64,000 nucleotides of DNA from assembly GCA_963920635.1 (NCBI GenBank), contig OY987308.1:5026225-5090224 (forward strand), read 5' to 3'. Positions within the stretch are counted from its first letter, which is position 1; each line of letters begins with the position of its first letter. The stretch is from Pseudeuparius sepicola. Taxonomy: Eukaryota; Arthropoda; Insecta; Coleoptera; Anthribidae. The notes beneath the pieces are model-generated. The model did not search any database and was not told the DNA's origin. It saw only the letters and a list, made by a program, of their open reading frames with translations. Of this stretch, positions 23,431 to 35,807 are shown one piece after another. Made by a program: the position numbers and the translations under genes.

Positions 23431-24007
23431 ATTTAACTTGCAATGTATGGTGAACTATGTATGTTTAGGTCAAATCTTGCAAGCTGAATTATAACCACTT
23501 CCTGACATCCGATTGAGCTGAAATTTTGCATACACCTTTAGTTCCGGGGACAATACAACACATACAATACTCCATATTGTAATACTTTCAAAATGGCCAT
23601 CGCCATAAGATGGCGGATGATGTATTTTTTTTGTCAACCCCCTTATTATGGGTATTGAAGAGTAGAACTAAAAAGTTGAAAATAAAATTATTAATTTTTT
23701 TTTTAAAAAACAAGCTTTTATTTAAATGCTCTGAAAAGAAGAAAATAAACTTTATAATAAATCAAACCCCAAGGCAAACCCATAATTTTGTTACATTATA
23801 CATTATAAAAGCTTGTCGCGAGAATATATATATCTTGAAAGTAAATAAACAATAAGTAAGTAATATTATTCCTGGCCAACTATAAAAAAATTACATACAA
23901 ACGTAGGCAAGTTCTGATGTTCACAATGATAACACTTTGTTTGATATCCACCGACCAAATAGAAAGCAGGTGTCATTTTTTCAAATTACATTTTTTTTCA
24001 CATTTCA
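23431..24007. other. Non-coding stretch
   Basis: No recognised gene; the open frame at 23610-23855 is low complexity and has no family resemblance that I can see. Confidence 0.4.
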
Positions 24008-24009
24008 AG

Positions 24010-25552
24010 GAGTCCTATAAGAACCGACACAGAGCAGGAGCATACAGGGGAGCCCAAAATAAGGTGATTTAACGCAACTTATCTCTATATTAAGTTACAC
24101 CCCTGAGAAGTTATAGGCCTTGAAAGTGGGCTTTGAAACTTCGAAAAAAAAATCAATTTCTCAGTTATTTTTTAACTTGGAAAAGGCAAATTTGGTACAC
24201 GTTGTGGGTGTACCAAGGGCATTAATCGACAGTAAACACAGTTCAATTGTACCATTTTAAAGGGTTGATACAGAGTGATGCACCCTAAAAATGTGACAGA
24301 ACTTTTTTGTCCGTTGGCGGACTTACAAAATCGATTCTTTGTGTTATGAAGAATTTACTTCTAAAACTTTTTTTAATCTTGTTATTTTTCTTAAAACTTT
24401 ATCGCTTTCACCAAAAACGCGAATAACTGCAAACATGTATCGCAGATGTGACATTTAAAATCTTTGAAAATTCAAAAATTTGCTATGAAATTAAACGTCA
24501 AACTTGAATAACAATATAATTTTCACTGAAGAGCTATTTTAGAAATTATTGTTGAAAATGATCACCGTTTTATTATTATTTTATTGTTATTCCTGTTTCT
24601 TTTCGATTTTTTTATTCTTTTTCGATTAAATGATTGTTATTCAAGTTTGACGTTTAATTTCATAGCCAACTTTTGAATTTTCAAAGATTTTAAATATCAC
24701 ATCTGCACTACTTGTTTTCAGTTACAAAGTAACAATTTTGAAGTCCGCCAAAGGACAAAAAAGTTCTGCCACATTTTTTTATATTTTTTATTTATTTATT
24801 GAAACAAGTAATCTACAGGATAAATCCTAATCATCGATTACAATCAAATGCGATATATAGATAGGTGCCGATCGCAAGACATCCCGCCCGCCACAAGAAT
24901 ATACATGAAATAATTAATATAGTAATAATACAAAATAGAAAATACAGAATAATAATACAAAATGCATACAAGAAAGAACATGACCAAAAGGAAAGAAAAG
25001 CAAAACAAAACACACGGAGCAATCAACGCTCCAGACGATTCAGATTTTACAGTAAATAGCTTCTACGTTTGTAGCTGCTCAGTGATTCAGAAAACACATC
25101 ACAATCTATCTCATTCCCCAGGTGACATATCATAATGATTGGCGATTTTTTACCTGAATTAGTGTTTGGCTTGGAAACAAAAAAGGTGTGTGCCCGTGTG
25201 CCCCGTGCCCCTCTACTATTATATTGCGGAACCAAGAAGCGGATCCCATCAAGCAACTGAGCACAATCTAACAAGTTGTGTAGAATCTTATATAAAGTGA
25301 CGTGATACATGGTCATTCGACGTTTTTCTAGAGTAATATAATTAAATTCGGTCAACAAAGTTTGGTGTATGGCAAATCCATGTAATACTCTATATTTTTT
25401 GTAGTATAGATAACTATTTTTAGGGTGCATCACTCTGTATCGACCCTTTAAAATGGTACAATTGAACTATGTTTCCTATCCATTAATGCCCTTGGTACCC
25501 CCACAATGCTCCTGCTCTGTGTCGGTTCTTATGCGGAACACCCTGTATTTCA
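24010..25552. mobile_element. Inverted-repeat element interrupted by a LINE
   Basis: The outer segments (aagaaccgacacagagcagg, 24020-24045, and its complement at 25515-25538) are inverted, followed by inner inverted phrases (gatacagagtgatgcaccct near 24271 and its complement near 25420; gacagaacttttttgtcc near 24296 and its complement near 24755). The right tip reads CACCCTG-TA, suggesting the Tc1/mariner type. The left tip is eroded, so its start is approximate. Confidence 0.5.
24778..25434 (-). mobile_element. 5'-truncated LINE insertion (non-LTR retrotransposon)
   Basis: On the minus strand an open frame of about 128 codons (25433-25047) has the C-terminal signature of jockey/CR1-type reverse transcriptase proteins: an RR-x-LYKILHNL-type motif and a conserved Arg-rich loop. 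It is followed by about 250 bp of 3' UTR ending in an A-rich tail near 24780. The flanks rejoin as one uninterrupted phrase (acattttt / tttttaggg), showing insertion into the inverted-repeat element at 24010-25552. Confidence 0.65.
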
Positions 25553-26330
25553 AATTTTGTATTTTCCAAAGATTTCAGCATAAACATGTCACTGATCCAT
25601 CATAGAGCCCCACGCATAACACGCAATATTCTTTTGCACTGATATACTGGACAAATTAATGTGTCCATGCAAAAGGTAAAATGCCGCCTGCACCAATTTT
25701 CACCTACCTGGAGCCGCTACTTTTTCAATTCTCCCGCGGTAGGTATTCTTTCAAGTTTCACTTTGGGTCCTAGCAGCCTCAAGCCGCTCTTCCAAGTCTG
25801 ACTTTCCATGTTTATTAAAAGACCCCCACTACATTACTCACATTTACTTGAGAGTTCAAGTCGATGTCCAGGCCGAGGTTGGCGCACGGCATGTATGTAG
25901 GTACCTAACCGGTCGGCTGGAAAAACAAAAAACGTTTTCCTGCATGAAAGATACTTGAAAGTGCTTTGCAAGTTTCCACAAAGAGATAGTTAACTCGTTA
26001 ACTCCCATCCCTGTTTCTATGAAGGTAGGTACGATCCTTTTCGGAATATTCGCATGGGAAATTGTTACATAATATTTATTTGTTTCCTGAAAGGGCGAAG
26101 CAGCTGTCCAGCGACTTCAAAGTGGTTATTTTACTCATTTTTGAAGAAATAATAATAAAAACCACTTTTCAAGAATCATAACAAATCTTAAGACCATGGC
26201 CTCCTTTCGGCGTCCTTTCGCCGAAGGGAGCCGTAAATCGTAGGGGGCCATGCTTAAGACAATAATAATTTATATAAACAATAAACAAACATATAATCAA
26301 ATTACAGTCATCGAACTGCTTTGCTTGATG
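25553..26330. other. Non-coding stretch
   Basis: Nothing that I can assign. The sequence is less AT-rich than its neighbours near 25680-25900, without a frame. Confidence 0.4.
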
Positions 26331-26338
26331 ATCACAGT

Positions 26339-26922
26339 TAGTGATGGGAAGAATCGAATTAAATAATTCGAATAATTCGATTATAGAATGAATCGAATTA
26401 TTTCGATTATTTTCAAATATCTCGAGATAATTTTTTAGTAGTATTAAAATAGTAGTGTACACTGTCGACTGTCGAGATCTTTCGAATCGAGAGCGAGACG
26501 TTGAGTTGAAACTTGAAACGCCAAATTAATATTACTAAAATCGAAATCGAAGCCGAACGCCGAACTCGAATTCTCGTACCGACGAGAGAGACTGTGAGAA
26601 AGTGAGAAGGCTATTAACTATTAAGTGGAACAGAGATAGATATAGAAAACGCTGGAAAATGCAAACCGTTGGCTGTTGTATTTTGTTGTGAGTTGCGAGT
26701 ATAGTAGGTAGAATCCCGGTTCATTCGCCAAAAATTAAAAAATAGTATCAATATTTAGAATAAATATTCGAAATCGGTTGACCGAACACCGAACCGACCG
26801 AGACATAAATATAAAAATCGATATATAATTCGATTAATATCTCGAATTATTATTTCGATTATGAAACACTCAATGTTACTAATATCTCGATTATGAAAAT
26901 ATCCCGATTATTCCCATCACTA
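26339..26922. mobile_element. Non-autonomous hAT element with ATTCGA-rich ends
   Basis: Tips TAGTGATGGGAA and TTCCCATCACTA are perfect inverted repeats. The flanking 8-bp duplication ATCACAGT is exact (26331-26338, 26923-26930). Subterminal parts are dense in AATTCGATTA-type repeats, the same design (tip plus short palindromic repeat) as the other hAT elements in this window but with a different repeat word. Confidence 0.9.
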
Positions 26923-27222
26923 ATCACAGTAGATGAGATAAACCCCCATTACTGTTAAGAACAGCGTTGCCAATAGTTCTTAATAAAATTCCTGGCGAAA
27001 AATATCATTACTGGCAATTCCTGGCAACGTGATTGGCTTATAAATGATACCAAGAATTTTTAATTTTTACAATTTTTAGGTGGTTAGAAAAATGGCAAAT
27101 CCGTTATTTTTTTTATTTGATTTTTTTTATTTAAGCCAAATAAATAGTGTTGTAGAATTCAAATTCCCTCCTTTGTAACTTTCTATAGTGACCTATATTC
27201 ATTCAACTTTAAGTTTTCATAC

Positions 27223-27639
27223 TGTCACGACCTGGATAGCCGTGACTGGGAGCGTAGCAAATAATAACAATTGGCCTTAATTTCACATAGGTTAATTTAT
27301 TATTTAGGGTTAAGAAAGCTTGACACAATTATTGACAATTGACACAATGAGAGAAAGACACTTACTTTTGTGAAGAGACAGCAGGGGCAGGCGTCATCGC
27401 AGCTGGAATACCTGGTTGCTGGTTGGCCCCGCCGGTTGGTCGATCTTTTCTTTAGCACTCGTACGGACTGACTGCCGCCTTGAACCGATCGATGGTTTTA
27501 GGTAAACTTTGATTTTGTCGCGGAATCAGCAGTCAGCGATTTTTATGTTAAGTTTCGATAATACCGGCGGTGCCTGAACTCAACCGAGTTCATTGAATTA
27601 TTTCGTTATAATTTAATTGCTTACTTTTCATTCGTGACA
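27223..27639 (-). mobile_element. LTR of a retrotransposon in minus orientation, with PPT
   Basis: The 417-bp segment starts TGTCACGA and ends TCGTGACA, the inverted TG..CA ends of an LTR. Directly to the right, read on the minus strand, is a purine tract GAAGAGACGGGGGCATG, as expected of a polypurine tract before a 3' LTR. The internal region of the element would therefore lie to the right (27640-28360), but I recognise no protein there. The start resembles the solo LTR at 60224. Confidence 0.6.
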
Positions 27640-28359
27640 CATGCCCCCGTCTCTTCAAAGCTGGACTCCAGCTAAAAAAATAAATTGTAAAAATAAAATA
27701 AAAGAAAAATTATAAAAATTATAAAACAAATATAACTTATTTATGATATTAAAAAAAGAAGTGAATATAAAGACAAAATTAAAATTTTAGTTTATCGTGT
27801 TTTTAAATAAAAAAATAATAATAAAGTAGGTATATAATAAAAAATATAATATGAAGTTTTTCTCACGGACCGCACTGCACTGGCTTGTCTCGCGTATACA
27901 CTTGCACCCTGTAGTATCTTGGCTCGGAATAGTCTCTCGAATACTGGATGCTGAGCGTTGGACTATGGATGATCTACCTTCCATACGCTGGACCTTCGGT
28001 TGGGACTCGCTGCGACATCTTCTGGTGGATAGGCAGTACCAATTAAATACTACCGGTATGCGCCTCGTCTTGGTGTAGGGAATTACTGAACTAGGCCTAC
28101 TATGCTAGCAAGCCCGTACTCGCCTCCGTCGAGAATGCCATGTTTTCGTTGTTTCCATCCGTGTGGGCGTAATATAGCCGTGAATTGCTTTGGTGGCCTT
28201 CGTTTCCTGCGGTTGCTGGGATTGCAACCACAAGCCTAGGTGGCGCTGCTGCCAAGTTGGTGGTGGCCATTTTGGGAGTGGAAAACAAGAAGAAGGGGGA
28301 ACGACATTCGGTTCGGACGCGTTGCGGTTGCAAAAACAGTTTTTTGCCAACAAATATAC

Positions 28360-29410
28360 GCTAAAACGCATTGCTCGTGTTCAATTTCCCCAGCAACCGT
28401 TCCCCCTCAATCCTAGCACGATATTTTCAACGAAACCAACAGCTAGCCGGCTCAATTAAGAAAAAGGAAAACAAAAAGTGGAGGCGTGATCAATAGGTAC
28501 CTACATTACATAACTATTTTAAACGGTTAGAACATATAAAACTTTGAAGCATCTTATCAGTAGGAGCGTTGACTGAAATATTCGGATATTTCAGTCAACG
28601 GTAGGAGTAAATTTTAAAATACCACCTTGAATAATTTTTATATAATCGGCAACCATAGCTCACATACCTGTGGTTGCTATAGGTATATGGTCATATAAAA
28701 TACAAATATATAAGGGAAACCTCAATGTTATCGTCTGAGAACTTTTGTAGCGCCCTCCAACGGGTGTTGTGGAAATTAATGTACTTTTTTAATTGGGCGC
28801 TAGGTGTCGCCAGCGTATTATATTTAGCGCGAAATTTAAATTATTGATCATACTGCCCTTTTGCTTTATTTTGTTAAACTAGGATTATCTGTAATCCAGG
28901 ATTTTTATAGAAATCATAGTTCTAACAATCATTTCTATAAAAATAATAATCCTGGATTACAACTAATCCTGGTTTAACAAAATGTCGCAAATGGGCATTA
29001 TGATCATTAATTTAAATTTCACATGCAACGAACTGTTCACTACCAATTTTATGCAATATATATGCAAAATTTTGGAACATAACATACCTTTTTATATTAC
29101 AGATATTATAAAATAATTTGTCGTTATTTTTGACCGCATTTTACCGGTGAAAAATGGAAGCGAACAATTCTGTCATGCCGTCATACCACTTCGACATTTT
29201 AATAAACAGTTTTACTCGTATTATACAGTGGTGGGATTTGCACTGTTTCTTATTGCTGTGTAAAGAAATCAAAGAAGCGACTGTCTTCATTTACACATTT
29301 ATTACATTCATATTTATAAAAATACAAAAAAGCACAGTGACAATGTTGTAATAATATGCACTACTATAAAAACAAAACTATAAAAGCATGCAAAATAGAA
29401 AGCATAAAAC
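28360..29410. repeat. Left arm of a ~1-kb inverted duplication
   Basis: It matches 36341-37384 in inverse orientation over about 1.05 kb with very high identity. The arm includes 330 bp of flanking DNA plus the end of the P-like element at 28692. It also contains a hairpin at 28567-28600 and a longer imperfect hairpin at 28863-28981, both also present in the right arm. Confidence 0.85.
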
Positions 29411-30631
29411 AAAAAAGTGCTAGGTATACAAATTAAATATAAAACAAACAAGAATGATAGGTATGAGTTAAGTTACTTCCGTTTTTTTTTGGTCGGGAAA
29501 TATACTTCTTATAGGCTAGTACCTTTATTGGATCTATCCCGGGCGAATTATATATAATAATACATCGAATAATCATATTTTTAACATTCGTGCCTAAATT
29601 ATTATGGGTCTTACAATTTAAAACAGAAAAATTTATATTGGCGGAAAGTACCACACTTAGCAATTTTGAAATATTATTTTTTAAACGCAACCTCGGAAGC
29701 AAATAAAACAAGTGAGATATGCTTTGTCTAACGGCAAAGTGAAGAAACCCTCCAGCTTTCACCGAATTGCAATTCTCGTACTGAAAAACATTAATAAATT
29801 CTGAATAGCTGAGATTTGTACCAACATTTGTCATTAGGTTAGCCTTACAAGTATCACAAGCATTAATGAATATAGTTTTTAACTTACTAGCCACATAACT
29901 TGCTATATAAAAAATGGTATTTTCACTAACCCTAATTCTTTTTAAAATGTTAACAAATCCCGGAATCTCAATGTCGGCAACGGCGAGCGCCAACGCAAAC
30001 GTCGAGTTTATAAATCCACCTTAATGGAGCTACACCCAGCAACCTCTTCCCTCGTTAAAAAACACCTCAAATTGGGGCATTTTTAGAATTGGCATAGAGG
30101 CTATGAAACAATTTGTCGAGAAACAAAATCAACTGTGCAGCCTCTACATCCAGTCTTAAACGATTGTTTATAGCTGATAGAAAGTAAGCAAAATATTTAA
30201 TATTTCACAGAAAAAACAAATAATAGTACTACTAACCCCAACTTGAAATTCTCAGCATCAGTATCAGTAATAACTCCCATATCTTCATATCTTCTTGGAA
30301 ATTTTCAACAAAGGATATCACAAGTTTTTCGCATCAAAGATAATACTTCATGACGACTCTGCACTTAGATTACCACGGGCCAGCCTTATCTCCAGATAAT
30401 CATTTAATAAAAACTTAAAACTTAATAAATTATAAGGAAAATTAGGTATTTTCCTTTTGTTTTTCTGCCGCCAAATATAACCTAACTTCCTAACCTAATT
30501 TATTGATTTCTTTACATTTGACATCTGTCAAATATAAACTAGCTACAGCGCCACAAGTGGTTGTTGTGTGAAATATAACATCGTTCAAGGTCGTCCCTTT
30601 AACTTTCCCTTATATATTTGTATTTTATATG
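28692..30631 (-). mobile_element. P-element-like transposon, decayed
   Basis: Inverted repeats of 28 bp begin CATATAAAATACAAATATAT and run into AAGGGAAA at both ends (28692-28719; complement at 30604-30631). Starting with CA and containing AAGG resembles P-type ends. The interior carries a transposase C-terminal frame on the minus strand (29433-29993). No clear 8-bp target duplication is visible. The left end is present again, inverted, at 37026-37053. Confidence 0.5.
29433..29993 (-). pseudogene. Transposase C-terminal fragment, P/THAP9-like
   Basis: A 186-codon open frame contains ENTIFYIASYVASKL followed by CDTC, a conserved-looking GGFLHF segment and, further on, NCKTHNN. This order (YIAGYV-type helix, CxxC, GG-L, then C-x-x-H) is that of the C-terminal part of P-element/THAP9 transposases as I recall them. 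hAT transposases have a similar ending, so the family is not certain. The THAP domain and catalytic core are not present. The frame is open but partial. Confidence 0.5.
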
Positions 30632-30639
30632 GTATACTC

Positions 30640-31165
30640 AAATTATTTTAAGAAGTCCTTACTGGGACTGTCAATTGGTAATTTCGATATCCTAAGTTGA
30701 CATCAATGCAGCAAAAAATGCAACCGGGTCATAAGTTCAGGTCAGTAACGAGCACATTTGCACTAATAACATGAAAAGTAACATGAACAAGGACAACACA
30801 GATGACGGTAAAACTCACAAAACGTAGAAAACCCGCGAATATTTTCATTACCGAATGTTTGAACCAGTTTGAACGATCTGGAAAACCTTCACTGTCACTT
30901 TGACACACCGAAGCTAAATTTGCCTGAGTCCGCCCCTAGACGCTGCCAAAAGCAGCTGATTATTACAAAATACCAATGCGAAAGTGTTTCCCATGACGTT
31001 TGAAATTATTATTAAAATGAGTTGTAGTCATAGTTATTTTTATTTGTAGCGGCATAATCGTGATTGCAATAGGGTTTTTATTTTATTATGCTCTTTTTTT
31101 CGTATCACTTGGGTAACTTTTCACATCATAAATCAATGAGTGACGTCATTAACTGGTTGAGACAC
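30640..31165. other. Non-coding stretch
   Basis: No gene or repeat identified, apart from a tract with repeats of attcctggc-type words that recurs at 26980-27020 and 31440-31540. Confidence 0.4.
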
Positions 31166-31167
31166 AT

Positions 31168-31642
31168 ATACCCATGGTTAACAAAAAAATTCCTAGGGAC
31201 TTTGTGGAGAATGTCATCTGACAAAATCGGGACTTCTTACAGTAATCGGGGTATATATGGTCCCGCTCCACCCGACAAACGTCAAAGAAGTCAAACCATG
31301 TTTGTCCACTGTTTGTCAAACATTTTATGTCGTATCGATCGTATAAGTATCATTAATTTCAAAAAAAGTTTAAAGTAATTATTGTATTTTAACTATAACC
31401 CTTATTTATACGTATAAACAAGGCTATAACACAGTAAATTAACCAATTCCTGGCAAATTCCTGGCGTTTGAACTCTCCTGGCAAAATTACTGGCAAGGAG
31501 CTTCATTCCTGCCTGGCAAATACCAGTAATTACTGGCAAATTGGCAACGATGGTTAAGATTAAGAATTATGAAGTCCCGCCCGATTTTGTCAAATGACAT
31601 TCTCCACAAAATGCCTAGGAATTTTCTGTTAACCATGGGTAT
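31168..31642. mobile_element. MITE with TACCCATGGTTAAC ends
   Basis: About 70 bp at each end is inverted (31168-31235 against 31572-31642), from TACCCATGGTTAACA through the phrase tgtggagaatgtcat. TA on each side suggests the Tc1/mariner type. No coding sequence. Confidence 0.65.
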
Positions 31643-31648
31643 AACATT

Positions 31649-32246
31649 ACTTGTGTGAAGTTGGCGTCGGACTCCAACGCCCGACGCCAGCGTCATACGC
31701 CATTGAATGTAAGAAATACGCCCCCTATAGGCTCAATGCCTCAATGCTAAACTATAGTCTATGGGCCATGCCAACAATGAACGATAACAAAGAGTGGCTA
31801 GCACCGTTCACATGGTGACGATGGCCCATATATTAGTTCCGATTTGTTCATAGTTTTTAATATTTTTGATCCCTTAGCCAATGGTGTGCCAACCTTTAAA
31901 CCTCGTCAGGGTTGTTGCCCTATCTCATGTCTACTTTTAAAAAATTATTCGGTTTCGAAAAAAGTTGGGAAGACTGTCAAATTGGCGTGCTTATCATTCC
32001 CACATTTTTTAACCCTTTGCCGTTTTGGTAACGTCGTGGAACTCTCTCAAGTTAATCCCCTACCTTTTTCTACTTTTCGTAAAAATTTGATGGCGAAATG
32101 TCGCGTAATGTCCCCAAAAACCGAAAAACAGCGACTCCTGGTGAATTTAAGCTTCTGTGCGCTTGACTACTGCCCGACATTACTTCGCCGAGATTCGCCA
32201 GGCGCGGGCATATGACGCTGGCGTCAGACGCCAACTTCACACAAGT
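31649..32246. mobile_element. MITE with ACTTGTGTGAAGTTGGCGTC ends
   Basis: The first and last about 50 bp are inverted copies, including gacgccagcgtcat near the inside. There is no clear target duplication and no transposase. It abuts the preceding MITE. Confidence 0.6.
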
Positions 32247-33117
32247 GAAAAAATATCTCTATAACTAGGGAGAAATCCCCTAATATTTGGCATCACTGAA
32301 CTGTACACTGACTACCACATCATACATTATAAATTGCACAATACGCTGATAATACTCTGTATTCCTGAATTGATTTTCCCGAATACATCTATGATTTATA
32401 TTCCCCCAATATGGCGTCAAGGTCATCGAATTTGCTTATGTTTTCTCAAGAGATAATGAAATTACTCCTGTTGATATTATTGGTTGTCTTCAATCTCAAA
32501 AACAAAAGTTACTATTTTGTTGATTAAAAAACAGAAAAGCACTAAAATAGTTTTACTAATTTGGAATTTCATACCGTAAATTTCCAAGACACATTTACTC
32601 CGAGCAAATTTCCGAACGCACTTCAATTCTTTTGTTGGGATTTGACCATTGAGGTAACTCAATTATTGATTTGACTTCATTTTATTTTAATTCCTCAATT
32701 TTCAATTTAATTGATTCCCGGTGCATTTATTGTAAAAATAGGTGTTCAGATTAAAATTTGTATTATTATTCATTATAGTTCAGTTACAATACAATAATTG
32801 TTGTTCTAGTGAGTTAAAATTATAGAGAGCAGGGATGGAAGAAATAATCGACACTTCTCTCAAAAATCGAAAGTTATAGGTTATAACAAAAAAAATCGCT
32901 GTAGCTCCGAAACTAGGGCTTCCTGATGAAAAACTCTTCCAGATTAATGATCTACGCACCGAAATACGTACGTGTGCCAAAAATCGTGAAAATGGAACAG
33001 GAGTAGCGAAACTCGTTTATTGCCCTTTATACTATTTATCTTTTTTAGCATGAAAGCTATTATAGATTCATGGGGCTATAAAAGTTGTTCATAAGACTCT
33101 TCTATTGGAAAATTGCC
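32247..33117. other. Non-coding stretch
   Basis: AT-rich with no gene or repeat recognised. Confidence 0.5.
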
Positions 33118-33126
33118 ATAAAAAAC

Positions 33127-35437
33127 ATGTCCGTGAAGCTAGCTCCCAATTGGGAGCTGGCTCCCAGAATTTTACAGTAGACCAGTGAAGTAGTGCTTTT
33201 AGGGAGCTAGCGTCCAATGTGAAGCTAGCTCCCAAATTTTTCTTTTTACAGGGGGTATTAGAAAAAAAATGAGACTGAAAAAAAGTAAGGATAATGAGAA
33301 ACATAGACGGTGGCGGGGGGAAAAAAAACAAATATGGAAATACCTATATTTCAATAGGAAAAATTGCGAAATCATTTAAATCAATTCCGATGGGAAAAAG
33401 AGAGTTGAAAAAATTAAGACAGTGGCGTTACAAACGACAGTGGCGGCGGGAGTAGCAGGGAAATTCATAATTGAATTCGCATCGGGAAATCGCTTTGCAG
33501 TGGGTAGGAGGGGACTCCGAGGCGGCAGGAAAAAATAAGACAGTAGCGTTACAAACGACAGTGGTGGCGAGAAAAAATCGTATCGTAAAGTTAAAAAGTT
33601 GCTGCTTTCGGACTGAAAACGGTTTGTATCGCTCTGGTTTTTTTCTGAGGGACGGGTGGGACCCAGAAGGAAAGAAAAACGCTTGGGTGCTACCGTTAAA
33701 CGTCACTGGCGGCGAGAAAAAAATCGCAAATTTAAAAAGTTGCTGCTTTCGGACTGAAAACGGTTTGTATCGCTCTGGTTTTTTTCTGGGGGACGGGTGG
33801 GACCCAGAAGGAAAGAAAAACGGTTGGGTGCTACCGTTAAACAAACGTCAATGGCGGCGAGAAAAAATCGCAAATTTAAAAAGTTGTAGCTTTCAGACTG
33901 AAAACTGTAACGCTCTGAGATTTTTCTGGGAGACGGGTGGGATCCCGAGGGAAAGAAAAACGCGCGGGTGCTACCGTTATAAACGTTTTTCTTTCCCTCG
34001 GGATCCCACTCGTCCCCCAGAAAAAATTCAGAGGGTTACAAACAGTTTCCAAAAAAACAATCGCTTTTTCCCTCTACGATTTTTTCGCGCCGCCACTGAC
34101 GTTTGTAACGGTAGCACCCACGCGTTTTTCTTTCCTTCGGGGTCCCACCCGTTCCCCAGAAAAAACTCAGAGCGTTACAAACGCAGTTTCCACTTAAAAA
34201 CAATCATTTTTTCGCGCCTCCACTGACGTTTGTAACGGTAGCACCCACGCGTTTTTCTTTCCCTCGGGATCCCACCTGTCCCCTAAAAAAACCAGAGCAT
34301 TACAAAGAGTTTTCAGTCCGAAAGCTGCAACTTTTTAACTTTACGATTTTTTCTCGCAGCCACTGTCATTTGTAACGCTACTATCTTATTTTTTCCTGCC
34401 CCTCCTACCCACTGCAAAGCGATTTTCCGATCCGAATTCAATTACGAATTTCCCTGCTACTCCCGCCGCCACTGTCGTTTGTAACGCCACTGTCTTAATT
34501 TTCTTCAACTCTCTTACGTCCCTACTATCCCCCTGCAAAACATTTTCCCCCTTGGAATCGATTTATATAATTTCGCAATTTCTCCCGCCGCCACTGCCGT
34601 TTGTAACGCCACTGTCTTAATTTTTTTCAACTCTATTGCGTCCCTTCCATTCAGCTGCAATACATTTTCCCCATCGGAATCGATTTGAATACAAAATTTC
34701 GCAATTTCTCCCGCCGCCACTGCCACTTATAACGCCACTGTCTTAATTTTTTTCAACTCTCTTGCGTCCCTACTATCCAGCTGCAAAACATTTTCCCCCT
34801 CGGAATCGATTTAAATAATTTGGCAATTTCTCCCGCCGCCACTGCCGTTTGTAACGCCGCTGTCTTAATTTTTTTTTCAACTCTCTTACGTCCCTACTAT
34901 CCAGCTGCAAAACATTTTCCCCCTCGGAATCGATTTAAATAATTTGGCAATTTCTCCCGCCGCCACTGCCGTTTGTAACGCCGCTGTCTTAATTTTTTTT
35001 TTCAACTCTCTTACGTCTCTACTATCCACCTGCAAAACATTTTCCCCCTCGGAATCAATTTAAATACAAAATTTTGCAATTTCTCCCGCCGCCACTGCCA
35101 TTTGTAACGCCACTGTCATAATTTTTTTCAACTCTCTTGCGTCCCTACTATCCACCTGCAAAACATTTCCCCCATCGGAATTGATTTAAATGATTACGCA
35201 TTTTTTCCTATTGAAATATAGGTATTTCCATATTTGTTTTTTTTTTTCTCCCCGCCACCGTCTATTTTTCTCATTACCCTTACTTTTTTTCAGTCTCATT
35301 TTTTTCTAATACCCCCTGTAAAAAAAAATTGGGAGCTAGCTTCACACTGGACGCTAGCTCCCTAAAAGCACTACTTTAATGGTCTACTGAAAAATTTTGG
35401 GAGCCAGCTCCCAATTGGGAGCTAGCTTCACGGACAT
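33127..35437. mobile_element. Foldback element, Mutator-like, 9-bp TSD
   Basis: Tips ATGTCCGTGAAGCTAGCTCC and complement are perfect, flanked by an exact 9-bp duplication ATAAAAAAC (33118-33126, 35438-35446). The arms are about 1 kb each. The outer ~230 bp are a unique inverted repeat full of GGGAGCTAGC palindromes. Inside are tandem units: about 127 bp in the left half (33566-33966) and about 124 bp, six copies, in the right half (34461-35200). Long inverted repeats built of tandem units plus 9-bp TSDs match Drosophila Foldback (MULE-related) elements. The open frames across it (e.g. 33471-34226) are repeat artefacts. Confidence 0.85.
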
Positions 35438-35446
35438 ATAAAAAAC

Positions 35447-35807
35447 AACAACCTATTAAATCCAGGTTCCTTCCCTACATCTGAATAAAATAGATAACAG
35501 TGACGAATATAATGACGATCATTGTTTAATTCAAGACCAAGTATTGAATACCTACCTGCCACTCAGTGAACTCAATGATAATGTATCCTTTTTTATTATA
35601 GTAGCTTTCACATTCACATAGTATAATGTATATGAAACAAAAATGTTTTCCTGTAATTTTATTTTCCTGTAATTTTATAAATAATACTTTCCCGCCAAAG
35701 GTTGTGACGTAGTTGCCCTTCCTTATACAAGGGTTATTTAATAAATTTTACTGGAATTCTGATATAGTTTGTTAGCATATTATTAAATACTGTAACTTTT
35801 ATTAAAA
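35447..35807. other. Non-coding spacer
   Basis: AT-rich, nothing recognised. Confidence 0.5.

Noticed and set aside
24844..25059. Frames over the LINE 3' UTR
   Set aside because: Low-complexity frames on both strands over an A-rich 3' untranslated region.
26950..31560. A 4.6-kb element bounded by ttaagaacagcgttgcc and its approximate complement
   Set aside because: The match between the two ends is too short and imperfect, and the right copy lies inside another MITE.
33471..34226. Open frame of about 251 codons inside the Foldback element
   Set aside because: The frame follows the ~127-bp tandem units (a repeated peptide) and has a mirror frame on the other strand; it is a repeat artefact.
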